Source: Woeseiaceae bacterium (GTDB lineage: Bacteria > Pseudomonadota > Gammaproteobacteria > Steroidobacterales > Woeseiaceae). Taken from it: a stretch of 12,516 bases of DNA. A program made the translations under genes and the position numbers. The DNA lies in the NCBI GenBank assembly GCA_013138675.1, contig WTCH01000051.1, positions 1 to 12,516 of the forward strand. The letters run 5' to 3'. Every line of letters starts with the position of its first letter. The stretch's first letter is position 1. A model generated the notes under the pieces. It worked only from the letters and a program-made list of their open reading frames with translations. It made no database searches and had not been told where the DNA came from. Shown in pieces: positions 1 through 6,824 of this stretch.

Positions 1-64
1 CCACGAACACGCAGGCAGGCGTGATGACTAACGCAACGCAAATCGCCTTGGTGATAGTTCTCAT
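1..64 (-). CDS. 5' end of an exported protein of unknown function (partial)
   Basis: Only the first 21 codons lie in the window, and the gene runs off the left edge. The ATG (64-62) is preceded by a good ribosome binding site (GAGGAGA) five bases upstream. The residues begin MRTITKAICVALVITPAC, a short positive start followed by a hydrophobic stretch, as in a Sec signal peptide. The Cys is not in a convincing lipobox, because Pro-Ala precede it. No function can be assigned. It is transcribed in the same direction as the methyltransferase-like gene upstream of it, but 212 bases separate them, so it may have its own promoter. Confidence 0.6.
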   Translation of the reverse strand, partial: MRTITKAICVALVITPACVFV

Positions 65-107
65 GATCTCTCCTCGACGAGAATCGGCGTCAGTTTTGAC
101 AAATCTG

Positions 108-247
108 CCAATGTCCGCTTTGGGTCACTAGCAGCCTCTCAGCATCATATCAGCCGAGCGGCTGCTTTCGGGGGCAAAGCAGACGCTCGCCGGCTCGTGG
201 TTCCAAGCGCAAATGCTGAACGGCTGCTCTGACCAATAGCAGACATT
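108..247. repeat. Intergenic inverted-repeat cluster (GTCYGCTTTGSG-type units)
   Basis: This fills most of the 212-base gap between the left-edge gene and the methyltransferase-like gene. AATGTCCGCT at 110-119 is matched in reverse complement, 9 of 10 bases, by AGCAGACATT at 238-247. A second inverted copy, GCAAAGCAGAC, lies at 174-184 and mirrors GTCCGCTTTGGG at 114-124. Two direct copies of CGGCTGCT occur at 159-166 and 221-228. The gap shows no ORF. It resembles a dispersed intergenic palindromic element, but whether copies exist elsewhere in the genome cannot be seen here. Confidence 0.4.
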
Positions 248-276
248 CAAAGCGTGAAATAAAGAAGATCGAGCTG

Positions 277-1020
277 TCAGGGTTTGCGAAACAGCAACGT
301 AAACCGGTCTGTGTTGCCAGTCACTGAACGTCGCCCGACCTCGAACACGAGTTCGTCATCGGCGCGATAATGCAGGTCGTTGTAGCCCACGAACTCAAAA
401 CCCGAATCCAGCATTTCCTTGATAACCATGACGGGATCAACGCGACGACGGTTCTCGTTGTTAGCCGGTTCCATATGACGTGCGGTGTGGTCGATGACGC
501 CATACAACCCGCCCGATCTCAGTGACGCAAAAACCTGGCGGTTCATCATTTCCCTGGTGTCCACGTCAAAGTTGTGGAGGTTGCGAAACGTCACCACCAT
601 GTCGAGGTTGGAAACGCCAAACTCGAAGTCATCCATAACGTAGTGGCGACTGCCTTTGGGCCGGTGAAGATTGTCCGACGTATCCAGCACCTCCACCTGC
701 TCGAATCCCGGCAAGGTCAGGACGTTTTCGCTGACCGTGTTCGTGCCGAGCGCGACATAGAGTTTGCCGTTGTCGGCCAGCACGGGCGCCAATACGCGTG
801 TGTACCATCCGCCGCCGGGAACCAGCTCGAGGACACGCATGTTGTCCTTCATCCCGAAAAATTTCAGGGTATCGAGCGGGCGACGATTTCGATCCCGCAT
901 GCGGTCTTCTTCCGGGCGTGATTCGTCGGCCAGAGCAGCCTCCACTTTTGCATCAATTTCGTGTTCGGCGTGCGCGACACCAACCAGGCTCAACAAGATG
1001 ATGGTCAACAATGCTTTCAT
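277..1020 (-). CDS. Secreted class I SAM-methyltransferase-like protein (COG4798 type)
   Basis: The 247-residue product starts with a clear signal peptide (residues 1-18, cleavage after AHA), so it should be exported to the periplasm. The rest follows the predicted-methyltransferase family COG4798. It has a SAM-binding motif I with the family signature VLELVPGGGWYT (63-74), a motif near SGGLYGVIDH (169-178), and a C-terminal TDRFTLLFRKP. The family is common in proteobacteria, but its substrate is unknown. The ATG is preceded by AAGGG about nine bases upstream. It lies 14 bases after dciA and is probably cotranscribed with it. The export signal on a SAM-fold protein is odd, because SAM is not known to be available in the periplasm. 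The family call is firm; the activity is not. Confidence 0.8.
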   Translation of the reverse strand: MKALLTIILLSLVGVAHAEHEIDAKVEAALADESRPEEDRMRDRNRRPLDTLKFFGMKDNMRVLELVPGGGWYTRVLAPVLADNGKLYVALGTNTVSENVLTLPGFEQVEVLDTSDNLHRPKGSRHYVMDDFEFGVSNLDMVVTFRNLHNFDVDTREMMNRQVFASLRSGGLYGVIDHTARHMEPANNENRRRVDPVMVIKEMLDSGFEFVGYNDLHYRADDELVFEVGRRSVTGNTDRFTLLFRKP

Positions 1021-1034
1021 GGAGAATTCCCTTT

Positions 1035-1334
1035 TTAGTTTCTATTAACTCTAACGGTGCACGACGTTACATCCGCGCCAGTCTGTCGCGCGGTGGCCAT
1101 CAAGCGGTCAGCTTCGAAACGCAACTTGGCCGCCCAGGCTGGCGACGAAGCCAGAACAACGAGTTCTCCGTTGTCGCGAATGTTCGCCGAACGGATGCTC
1201 GCGCTTATATCATCGGGCAATGCCTGTTGCAGCTTGTGTACCAGCTCACCCATGTCTTTCGCGTGGCGTATGATGTCACCTAAACCCCCGGCATCATTGG
1301 GATTTAGCAGATTTTCGAGGCGTTTGATGGGCAT
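1035..1334 (-). CDS. dciA: DciA-type DUF721 protein, replicative helicase loader/operator
   Basis: The 99-residue protein is essentially a bare DUF721 domain. It has a basic start (MPIKRLENLL), a helical middle, and the typical SSPAWAAKLRF segment near residues 63-73. In bacteria without DnaC or DnaI, DciA proteins interact with the DnaB helicase and are needed for replication initiation. In Pseudomonas the DUF721 gene sits between lpxC and secA. Here it also sits beside the LytM-secA unit but is divergent from it, and lpxC is not in the window. At 99 residues it is shorter than the Pseudomonas protein and seems to lack its tail. No Shine-Dalgarno sequence is visible before the ATG (upstream bases GTCACATTTTT), so translation may be weak or leaderless. 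Assignment rests on sequence pattern plus neighbourhood. Confidence 0.75.
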   Translation of the reverse strand: MPIKRLENLLNPNDAGGLGDIIRHAKDMGELVHKLQQALPDDISASIRSANIRDNGELVVLASSPAWAAKLRFEADRLMATARQTGADVTSCTVRVNRN

Positions 1335-1404
1335 AAAAATGTGACGTGGTTGGCGATTTTGGCCTATTTCCGGGGACCTGAGTCACCGTTCGGGAGCCCG
1401 CATC

Positions 1405-1433
1405 TTGTATTAAAAACTGACATTATGCATATT
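1405..1433 (+). promoter_or_regulatory. Possible sigma70 promoter for the riboswitch-LytM transcript
   Basis: TTGTAT (1405-1410) and CATATT (1428-1433) are separated by 17 bases. Each is a partial match to the -35 and -10 boxes (3 of 6 and 4 of 6). Transcription would begin near 1440, just ahead of the conserved aptamer core. That position is sensible but would leave little room for a 5' P1 strand, so an upstream start is also possible. The surrounding divergent region (1335-1435) must also hold the promoter for dciA, which I could not identify. Confidence 0.25.
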
Positions 1434-1435
1434 GT

Positions 1436-1525
1436 CGTTACCGATAAGGGCAAACCCGCTGAAAGGTGGGGTCGCAAAACCACCGGTCTAAGGGCAAAAC
1501 GCCTACGACAGCGGGGCATCCGAAG
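1436..1525 (+). ncRNA. Cyclic-di-GMP-I (GEMM-I) riboswitch aptamer
   Basis: The conserved GEMM-I blocks occur in order. AGGGCAAACC is at 1447-1456. A six-pair P2 stem is capped by a GAAA tetraloop (1461-1464). CGCAAAACCACCGG is at 1473-1486. TCTAAG (1487-1492) and TACGA (1504-1508) flank a small GGC/GCC hairpin, and AGCGGGGCATCC is at 1510-1521. TCTAAG plus TACGA is a compensated form of the 11-base tetraloop receptor (CCUAAG/UAUGG), with a C-G pair replaced by U-A. G1486-C1509 also replaces the G-U of the V. cholerae Vc2 RNA. The GGG run is intact, which fits c-di-GMP rather than the A-substituted cGAMP-sensing variants. The P1 stem is not obvious. It lies about 120 bases before the LytM start, with no U-tract terminator between, so control of translation is more likely than termination. 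Confidence 0.88.
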
Positions 1526-1634
1526 TGAATATTGAACACAGGCATACAATAAACAATAGCGGCCGTAATAGGTCGGAATCCTGTCGTTTGGTATTGAGAG
1601 GCTCGAACAACAACGGATCAATCCAGGCGCATTT

Positions 1635-1638
1635 GAGG
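1635..1638 (+). promoter_or_regulatory. Ribosome binding site that decides the LytM start, possibly masked
   Basis: GAGG lies eight bases before ATG 1647 and only five before the in-frame TTG at 1644, so ATG 1647 is the better start. The surrounding AGGCGT (1636-1641) is perfectly complementary to ACGCCT (1499-1504), which contains the 3' strand of the riboswitch P3 hairpin. A local four-pair hairpin (1627-1630 with 1638-1641) could also cover it. These pairings are inferred by eye. Confidence 0.45.
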
Positions 1639-1646
1639 CGTACTTG

Positions 1647-2579
1647 ATGAATGTAGTTATCTTCGGCAAGGGTTTTGGCAAGCCCCGGCAAATTAACCTG
1701 TCCGGCATTTCCGTCTGGGCGGTCGCCGTAATCTGTGCCGGTATTGTCTCAGTGATTGGTTTTGCCTGCGGTTTCTGGTTTTCAACGATGACCGGTTCGG
1801 GTGTGAGCATGACCGAGGTTGCACAGCTCAGCGATGAGCTCCAGGTGCAGCGCGACAGCATCCAGTCTATTCGCCAGGGCAATGAAGATACGCTCGATGC
1901 CCTCGCTATTCGGATGGCACAAATGAATGCCCGGGTTATTCGCCTTGACGCTCTGGGACGTCGCCTGACCGACATGGCTGATCTCGAGGATGGCGAATTC
2001 GACTTCAACACGGCACCGGCCCTGGGTGGTCCTGAAGAGCCGGTCGCTACCGGTTCCAACGTCGCTATTCCTGAACTCGTCGAGTCTATGGCTGCATTTG
2101 ATGACCAGCTCGATAATCGCGAGGCTCAGCTCGGCGTACTCGAGAGCGTACTCATGGGCCAGAACCTCAAAGACCGTGTGTATCCGCAAGGTCGCCCGGT
2201 TGGATCTGGCTGGATTTCATCCTACTTTGGCAAGCGTACGGATCCGTTCACCGGCAAACCGGCGAATCATACGGGTATCGATTTCGCGGGCAAACACGGT
2301 GATTCGGTCGCTGCAGTCGCTGACGGTGTCGTAACCTGGTCGGCGGATCGCTATGGCTACGGCATCATGGTCGAGATTAACCACGGTAACGGGTATTCGA
2401 CCCGTTACGCGCATAACGCGGAAAACCTGGTCGCTGTTGGCGACGAGGTCAAGAAAGGACAGGCCGTTGCCCACATGGGTGAAACCGGTCGCGCGACAGG
2501 GCCGAACCTGCACTTCGAAGTGCTCAAAGACGGCCGCCGCGTCAATCCGGTCAATTTCATCCGCGAAGCCGCCAAGTAG
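1647..2579 (+). CDS. Membrane-anchored M23/LytM-domain protein (cell-wall endopeptidase family)
   Basis: The 310-residue protein has a short cytoplasmic start (MNVVIFGKGFGKPRQ), one transmembrane helix at about 20-46, a heptad-like coiled coil at about 55-115, an acidic linker, and a C-terminal LytM domain at about 185-305. LytM proteins cut peptide cross-links in peptidoglycan or, when degenerate, activate amidases. Metal ligands are visible as His208 and Asp212 (HTGID) and His289. The central YAH His256 is present. The first His of the usual HxH is Asn287 (GPNLHFEV), so catalysis may be impaired. An M23 gene just upstream of secA is a common gammaproteobacterial arrangement, and it occupies the place of secM in E. 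coli. Expression is probably controlled by the c-di-GMP riboswitch in its leader. Confidence 0.88.
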   Translation: MNVVIFGKGFGKPRQINLSGISVWAVAVICAGIVSVIGFACGFWFSTMTGSGVSMTEVAQLSDELQVQRDSIQSIRQGNEDTLDALAIRMAQMNARVIRLDALGRRLTDMADLEDGEFDFNTAPALGGPEEPVATGSNVAIPELVESMAAFDDQLDNREAQLGVLESVLMGQNLKDRVYPQGRPVGSGWISSYFGKRTDPFTGKPANHTGIDFAGKHGDSVAAVADGVVTWSADRYGYGIMVEINHGNGYSTRYAHNAENLVAVGDEVKKGQAVAHMGETGRATGPNLHFEVLKDGRRVNPVNFIREAAK

Positions 2580-2714
2580 GACCTCCCCGGAATGCGTCCG
2601 ACCGGATCACTTGTTATCCGGAAAATAGCCCTTATTTCGCGAGTTTAGTTAGAATACCCGGCTTTGCGCGCCCGTTATTTGCGGGCCAGACCAGTTTCTA
2701 TTGCAGGAGCCCCC
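2580..2714 (+). promoter_or_regulatory. secA leader: possible -10 box and two hairpins
   Basis: This 135-base gap holds a perfect six-pair inverted repeat (2602-2607 with 2616-2621). It is not followed by a T-run, so it is not a convincing terminator. TAGAAT at 2650-2655 is a good -10 box (5 of 6), but no acceptable -35 box lies 16-18 bases upstream. A GC-rich five-pair hairpin, GCCCG/CGGGC (2670-2686), lies between that box and the secA ribosome binding site. secA may therefore have its own promoter in addition to readthrough from the LytM gene. Confidence 0.3.
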
Positions 2715-5630
2715 GTGGCCAAGTTTTTCACCAAGATTTTCGGCAGCCGCAACCAGCGACTGCTGCGCCAATACGGCCGATCCGTCAACAAGATCAACGC
2801 GCTCGAGGAAGGCCTGCAGGCTCTCGACGATGCGGCGCTGCGCGCCAAGACCGACGAATTCAGGAAGCGCTCCGCGGGCGGTGAAGCTCTTGATGACCTC
2901 CTGCCCGAGGCATTCGCCGTAGCCCGGGAAGCAGGCCGGCGCACGCTGGGTTTGCGCCCGTTCGACGTGCAACTGATTGGTGGCATGGTGCTGCACGGCG
3001 GCAACATCGCCGAGATGCGCACCGGTGAAGGCAAGACGCTCGTCGCAACCCTGCCGGCCTATCTCAATGCGATCAGCGGCAACAGCGTGCATATCGTAAC
3101 AGTCAACGAGTACCTCGCGCAGCGCGATGCTGACTGGATGCGCCCAGTCTACGAATTCCTTGGCCTGACGGTTGGGGTAACCAGGAGTGGCCAGACGCAG
3201 GACGAAAAACGCGAGGCCTACAACAGCGATATCACCTACGCGACAAACAACGAGCTCGGCTTTGACTACCTGCGCGATAACCTGGCCTTTGCGCTGGAAG
3301 ACAAAGCGCTGCGTGACCTGAGTTTCGCGATTGTCGATGAGGTCGACTCGATCCTGATCGATGAGGCCCGCACGCCATTGATCATCTCGGGTCCGGCTGA
3401 GGCAAGCACAGACCTGTATGCGCAGATCAACAAGCTGGTGCCGAAGTTGCGCCAGCACACTGAAAGTGAAGAACCCACCAACTACGACATCTTCGCGAAG
3501 AAGATCACACTGACAGGCCTGAACGACAAACCCGTTACGGTCACGGGCGAGAACGGCGAAGAGTCAGACGTCATGACGGTTGACGAAGCGGTTGATATCG
3601 GCAGCGTCGAGCAGGCCGATGTGGTGCTCGTCGATGACAGTAACAAGGTCGTTGCCTGCAAGCTGGTGAAACGCGGTGACTTCACCATCGACGAAAAAGC
3701 CAAACAGGCTTATGTGACTGAGGACGGCCACCAGAAGGTCGAGTCATTGATGACACGCGCCGGCCTGTTGCAAGAAGGTGAAAGCCTGTACGACGCAGGT
3801 AACATCCGTTTACTGCATCATCTCAATGCGGCGCTGCGGGCACACGTGGTTTTCCAGAAGGACGTCGAGTACATCGTCAAGGATGGCGAAGTCATCATCG
3901 TCGATGAATTCACGGGCCGCACCATGCCGGGTCGGCGCTGGTCAGACGGCCTGCATCAGGCCATCGAGGCCAAGGAAGGAGTGTCGATCAAGCAGGAAAA
4001 CCAGACGGTTGCCTCGATCACATTCCAGAACTTCTTCCGCCTGTACAGCAACCTGTCAGGCATGACGGGTACGGCGGATACCGAAGCGTTCGAGTTCCAG
4101 CAAATCTACGGGCTCGAGGTCGTCGTCATTCCGACGAACGTGCTAATGATACGCAAGGATCACGCCGACCTCGTCTACCTGACGGAGAAGGATAAATTCG
4201 ATGCAATCGTCGAGGACATTACCGATTGCCGCGAGCGTGGCCAGCCGGTGCTGGTTGGTACGACCTCGATTGAAACCTCGGAATTGCTGTCATCCTTCCT
4301 GCAGAAGCAGAAAATCGATCACGAAGTGCTCAATGCGAAGCAGCATGAGCGCGAAGCCATCGTCGTGCAGCAGGCAGGCCGCCCCGGCGCGATTACGATT
4401 GCCACGAATATGGCCGGTCGCGGTACTGACATCGTGCTCGGCGGCAATCTCGACGCTGAGCTGATTGCAGCAGGTGAAGACGCTGACCAAGAGGCAGTTC
4501 GTGAGGACTGGCAGGGGCGCCACACGGCGGTCATCGACGCCGGTGGCCTGCATATCGTTGGCACCGAGCGGCATGAGTCGCGGCGTATCGATAACCAACT
4601 CAGGGGCCGCTCAGGTCGCCAGGGTGACCCAGGTTCCTCTCGATTCTACCTGTCGATGGAAGACACGCTGATGCGCATATTCGGCGACCCGGACCGCACC
4701 AAATCGCTGTTGTCACGTGCCGGCATGCGTGAAGGTGAGGCGATCGAGAGCCGCTTGTTGTCACGCCAGATCGAGCGCGCGCAGCGCAAGGTCGAAGCGC
4801 ATAACTTCGACATTCGCAAAAACCTGCTCGAGTACGACGACGTCGCGAACGACCAGCGCAAAGTTGTCTATCACCAGCGCTCCGAATTGATGGAAGCCGA
4901 CGAGATTGAGGATTCGGTCGTGGCCATTCGCGAAGAGGTCGTCGCGAACGCGGTACAAACCTACATTCCGCCGGGCAGCCTGGAAGAACAATGGGATACC
5001 GAAGGGCTGAGCCAGGCTCTCGAGTCAGACTTCGGCTTGCGGCTCGATATTGACCAGTGGATTCGCCAGGATAAAACCCTGAATGAAGACGGCATAGTCG
5101 AACGCTGTCTCAAAGAGAGCGACGAGGTTTATCGGGCCCGGGCGGCCTCGATTGGCAGTGACCTGATGCGCAATGTCGAAAAACAGGTCATGTTGCGACA
5201 GCTCGACCAGCACTGGAAAGAACACCTCGCGGCGATGGATCATTTACGCCAGGGCATTGGGTTGCGCTCGTACGCGCAGAAAAACCCAAAGCAGGAATAT
5301 AAGCGTGAGGCCTTCGAAATGTTTGGCGCGATGTTGGAGCTAGTGAAGCACGACACAATCAGCATCCTGACGCGGATCCGCATCCAGGGTGAGCAAGACC
5401 TTGACGACACCGAAGAACGGCGTCGTGCGGCAGAAGCGATGCGTTTCCAGCATGCCCAGGCATCTGCATTAGGTGGTGCTCCGCCGGGTGGTCAGCCACC
5501 GGCTGGCGCCACGCCAGCGGCCCCGCCACCGGAGCCGTTCAAGCGCGAAACACGGAAAGTCGGTCGCAACGAGCCGTGCCCGTGTGGATCGGGTAAGAAA
5601 TTCAAGCAGTGCCACGGCAAGCTGGGCTAG
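2715..5630 (+). CDS. secA: Preprotein translocase ATPase SecA
   Basis: SecA is the motor that pushes unfolded preproteins through SecYEG. The start is GTG 2715, with AGGAG five bases upstream; its reading VAKFFTKIFGSRN is a normal SecA N-terminus. The product has 971 residues, against 901 in E. coli. Walker A GEGKT is at 104-108 and DEVD at 208-211, followed by DEARTPLIISG. GRTMPGRRWSDGLHQA and ATNMAGRGTDIVLGG are typical of the two nucleotide-binding folds. A Pro/Gly/Ala-rich linker leads to the C-terminal zinc-binding tail with Cys955, Cys957, Cys966 and His967, which contacts SecB and lipids. Most of the extra length lies between residues 248 and 322, in the preprotein-crosslinking domain. 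mutT follows after 13 bases. Confidence 0.98.
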   Translation: MAKFFTKIFGSRNQRLLRQYGRSVNKINALEEGLQALDDAALRAKTDEFRKRSAGGEALDDLLPEAFAVAREAGRRTLGLRPFDVQLIGGMVLHGGNIAEMRTGEGKTLVATLPAYLNAISGNSVHIVTVNEYLAQRDADWMRPVYEFLGLTVGVTRSGQTQDEKREAYNSDITYATNNELGFDYLRDNLAFALEDKALRDLSFAIVDEVDSILIDEARTPLIISGPAEASTDLYAQINKLVPKLRQHTESEEPTNYDIFAKKITLTGLNDKPVTVTGENGEESDVMTVDEAVDIGSVEQADVVLVDDSNKVVACKLVKRGDFTIDEKAKQAYVTEDGHQKVESLMTRAGLLQEGESLYDAGNIRLLHHLNAALRAHVVFQKDVEYIVKDGEVIIVDEFTGRTMPGRRWSDGLHQAIEAKEGVSIKQENQTVASITFQNFFRLYSNLSGMTGTADTEAFEFQQIYGLEVVVIPTNVLMIRKDHADLVYLTEKDKFDAIVEDITDCRERGQPVLVGTTSIETSELLSSFLQKQKIDHEVLNAKQHEREAIVVQQAGRPGAITIATNMAGRGTDIVLGGNLDAELIAAGEDADQEAVREDWQGRHTAVIDAGGLHIVGTERHESRRIDNQLRGRSGRQGDPGSSRFYLSMEDTLMRIFGDPDRTKSLLSRAGMREGEAIESRLLSRQIERAQRKVEAHNFDIRKNLLEYDDVANDQRKVVYHQRSELMEADEIEDSVVAIREEVVANAVQTYIPPGSLEEQWDTEGLSQALESDFGLRLDIDQWIRQDKTLNEDGIVERCLKESDEVYRARAASIGSDLMRNVEKQVMLRQLDQHWKEHLAAMDHLRQGIGLRSYAQKNPKQEYKREAFEMFGAMLELVKHDTISILTRIRIQGEQDLDDTEERRRAAEAMRFQHAQASALGGAPPGGQPPAGATPAAPPPEPFKRETRKVGRNEPCPCGSGKKFKQCHGKLG

Positions 5631-5643
5631 AAAAGCGACCCTT

Positions 5644-6039
5644 GTGAACCACTTTCACGTCGCGGCCGGCATTCTGCGCGATACGGCGGGGCGCGTCCTT
5701 ATTTCCGAACGTCTGTGCGACGGACCCTTCAATGGCCTGTGGGAATTTCCGGGCGGCAAGATCGGTGCCGGGGAGTCGGCGGCGGATGCGCTGCAGCGGG
5801 AGCTCGCCGAGGAGATCGGCGTCACCGTTACGGCCGCGCAGCCATTCATGGAGCTGCACCACGAATACCCGGACCGGACGGTGGACCTCGAGTTTTTCCT
5901 GGTGACCGGCTGGCGGGGCGAGCCCGCGGGCCTCGAAGGGCAGGGTGTCCGCTGGCTGAGCGTATCCGAGCTGGATGCCGACGTATTGTTGCCGGCTGAC
6001 GCGCCGGTCGTTGACGCCCTTCAGCAGATGCTGAGCTGA
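5644..6039 (+). CDS. mutT: 8-oxo-dGTP diphosphatase MutT
   Basis: MutT hydrolyses 8-oxo-dGTP to the monophosphate and so prevents A-to-C transversions. The 131-residue protein, close to the 129 of E. coli, has a complete Nudix box at residues 38-60: Gly38, Glu44, Arg52-Glu53-Leu54, Glu56-Glu57 and Gly59. It also has the family EFPGGK and YPDR segments and a C-terminal LPADAPVV. The GTG at 5644 is chosen because the protein then begins NHFHVAAGIL, matching MutT; no clear ribosome binding site is seen, so translational coupling to secA, which ends 13 bases upstream, is likely. Its position directly after secA is conserved in E. coli. Its last 19 bases overlap the end of zapD on the other strand. 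Confidence 0.95.
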   Translation: MNHFHVAAGILRDTAGRVLISERLCDGPFNGLWEFPGGKIGAGESAADALQRELAEEIGVTVTAAQPFMELHHEYPDRTVDLEFFLVTGWRGEPAGLEGQGVRWLSVSELDADVLLPADAPVVDALQQMLS

Positions 6040-6815
6040 AACGGTACGTCGTGCCCGGTCTGAACGGCGCGGCTATCCACCGTTGACCATTCCAGGAACC
6101 GCACCGTAAAACGGTGCTGACTGCCGCTGATTTCAGGATACAGCGTGCTGTTGTCGGGCAGATTGATACGCAACAGGCGGCAATGCGCGTCTTTTGGCAT
6201 GCTGTGCGGGTACATGCCATTGATGGCGAGCTTGTCGACTGGCTGTGCATTCTCGCGGATCAGCCAGAGCGCCTCGAGAACGGCATCGCACAGTGGGCGA
6301 ATGGCGCCAACCCAGACCGAAAGGTCTTCCTGCCGCCGGGCATGCGGTTGACGCAACCAGTGACTGTATTCGGGCAGGTCAAACTCGCAGGTACCGCCCG
6401 GAATAGCACTGCGATTCTTGATTGCATTGAGGAAATCGGATTCTTTGAGCGGCTGCAGGAACGAGGTACCGATCGCATCGACCTCGGCACGACTGTCAAT
6501 CAGGTTGCGAATAAGAGTATCGAGCCGGCCCGAATCGACGCCTGGTTGGCTCTTGTAGCGCTGCAATACGTCCAGCTGGAGATCAAGCTCCTTGTGAACC
6601 TCACTGCGCACATCACCGCGCGACAGGATGGCCAGGATTTCGAGCAGCCCATTAATCGTGGCGCGCGTTGCCCAGTTGCTCTCCAGCTCGCTGTTATAGA
6701 GCATTTGCCGATAGAGGAACTCGAGCCGCATGAAAGTGCGCATACGCTCGGAAACAGGCTGTTCATAGTGAGCCTGGGCCGCCTGGGGGGCGACATTGCT
6801 TGCGGGCTTCGCCAT
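6021..6815 (-). CDS. zapD: Cell division protein ZapD (DUF1342)
   Basis: ZapD binds the C-terminal tail of FtsZ and bundles its filaments at the division ring in the cytoplasm. The 264-residue product has the family features: an N-terminal helical half beginning near YEQPVSERMRTFMRLEFL, a central DLPEYSHWL segment, and a C-terminal beta half (RLLRINLPDNSTLYPEISG, then HRFTVRF and DVPFQLSIC). It is slightly longer than the E. coli protein (247) because of an N-terminal extension rich in Ala and Gln. It starts nine bases after coaE with no obvious ribosome binding site, so coupled translation is likely. yacG, which follows zapD in E. coli, is absent, since zapD ends inside mutT. Confidence 0.95.
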   Translation of the reverse strand: MAKPASNVAPQAAQAHYEQPVSERMRTFMRLEFLYRQMLYNSELESNWATRATINGLLEILAILSRGDVRSEVHKELDLQLDVLQRYKSQPGVDSGRLDTLIRNLIDSRAEVDAIGTSFLQPLKESDFLNAIKNRSAIPGGTCEFDLPEYSHWLRQPHARRQEDLSVWVGAIRPLCDAVLEALWLIRENAQPVDKLAINGMYPHSMPKDAHCRLLRINLPDNSTLYPEISGSQHRFTVRFLEWSTVDSRAVQTGHDVPFQLSIC

Positions 6816-6824
6816 CGATGTAGT

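Noticed and set aside
1447..1456. A cGAMP-selective variant of the GEMM riboswitch
   Set aside because: Those variants carry A at the key G of the GGG run. The run is intact here, so c-di-GMP is the expected ligand.
1364..2059. 231-codon minus-strand frame over the riboswitch and the LytM 5' end
   Set aside because: It overlaps the structured RNA and the LytM coding strand, and its Arg/Ser/Pro-rich composition is typical of a shadow frame.
2602..2621. Inverted repeat after the LytM gene as an intrinsic terminator
   Set aside because: The six-pair stem is followed by GAAAATAGCC on the plus strand, with no T-tract, so termination is unlikely.
2592..2648. 18-codon ORF between the LytM gene and secA, considered as a SecM-like arrest peptide
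   Set aside because: No ribosome binding site precedes it, it lacks the SecM arrest motif and a signal sequence, and it ends near the putative secA -10 box.
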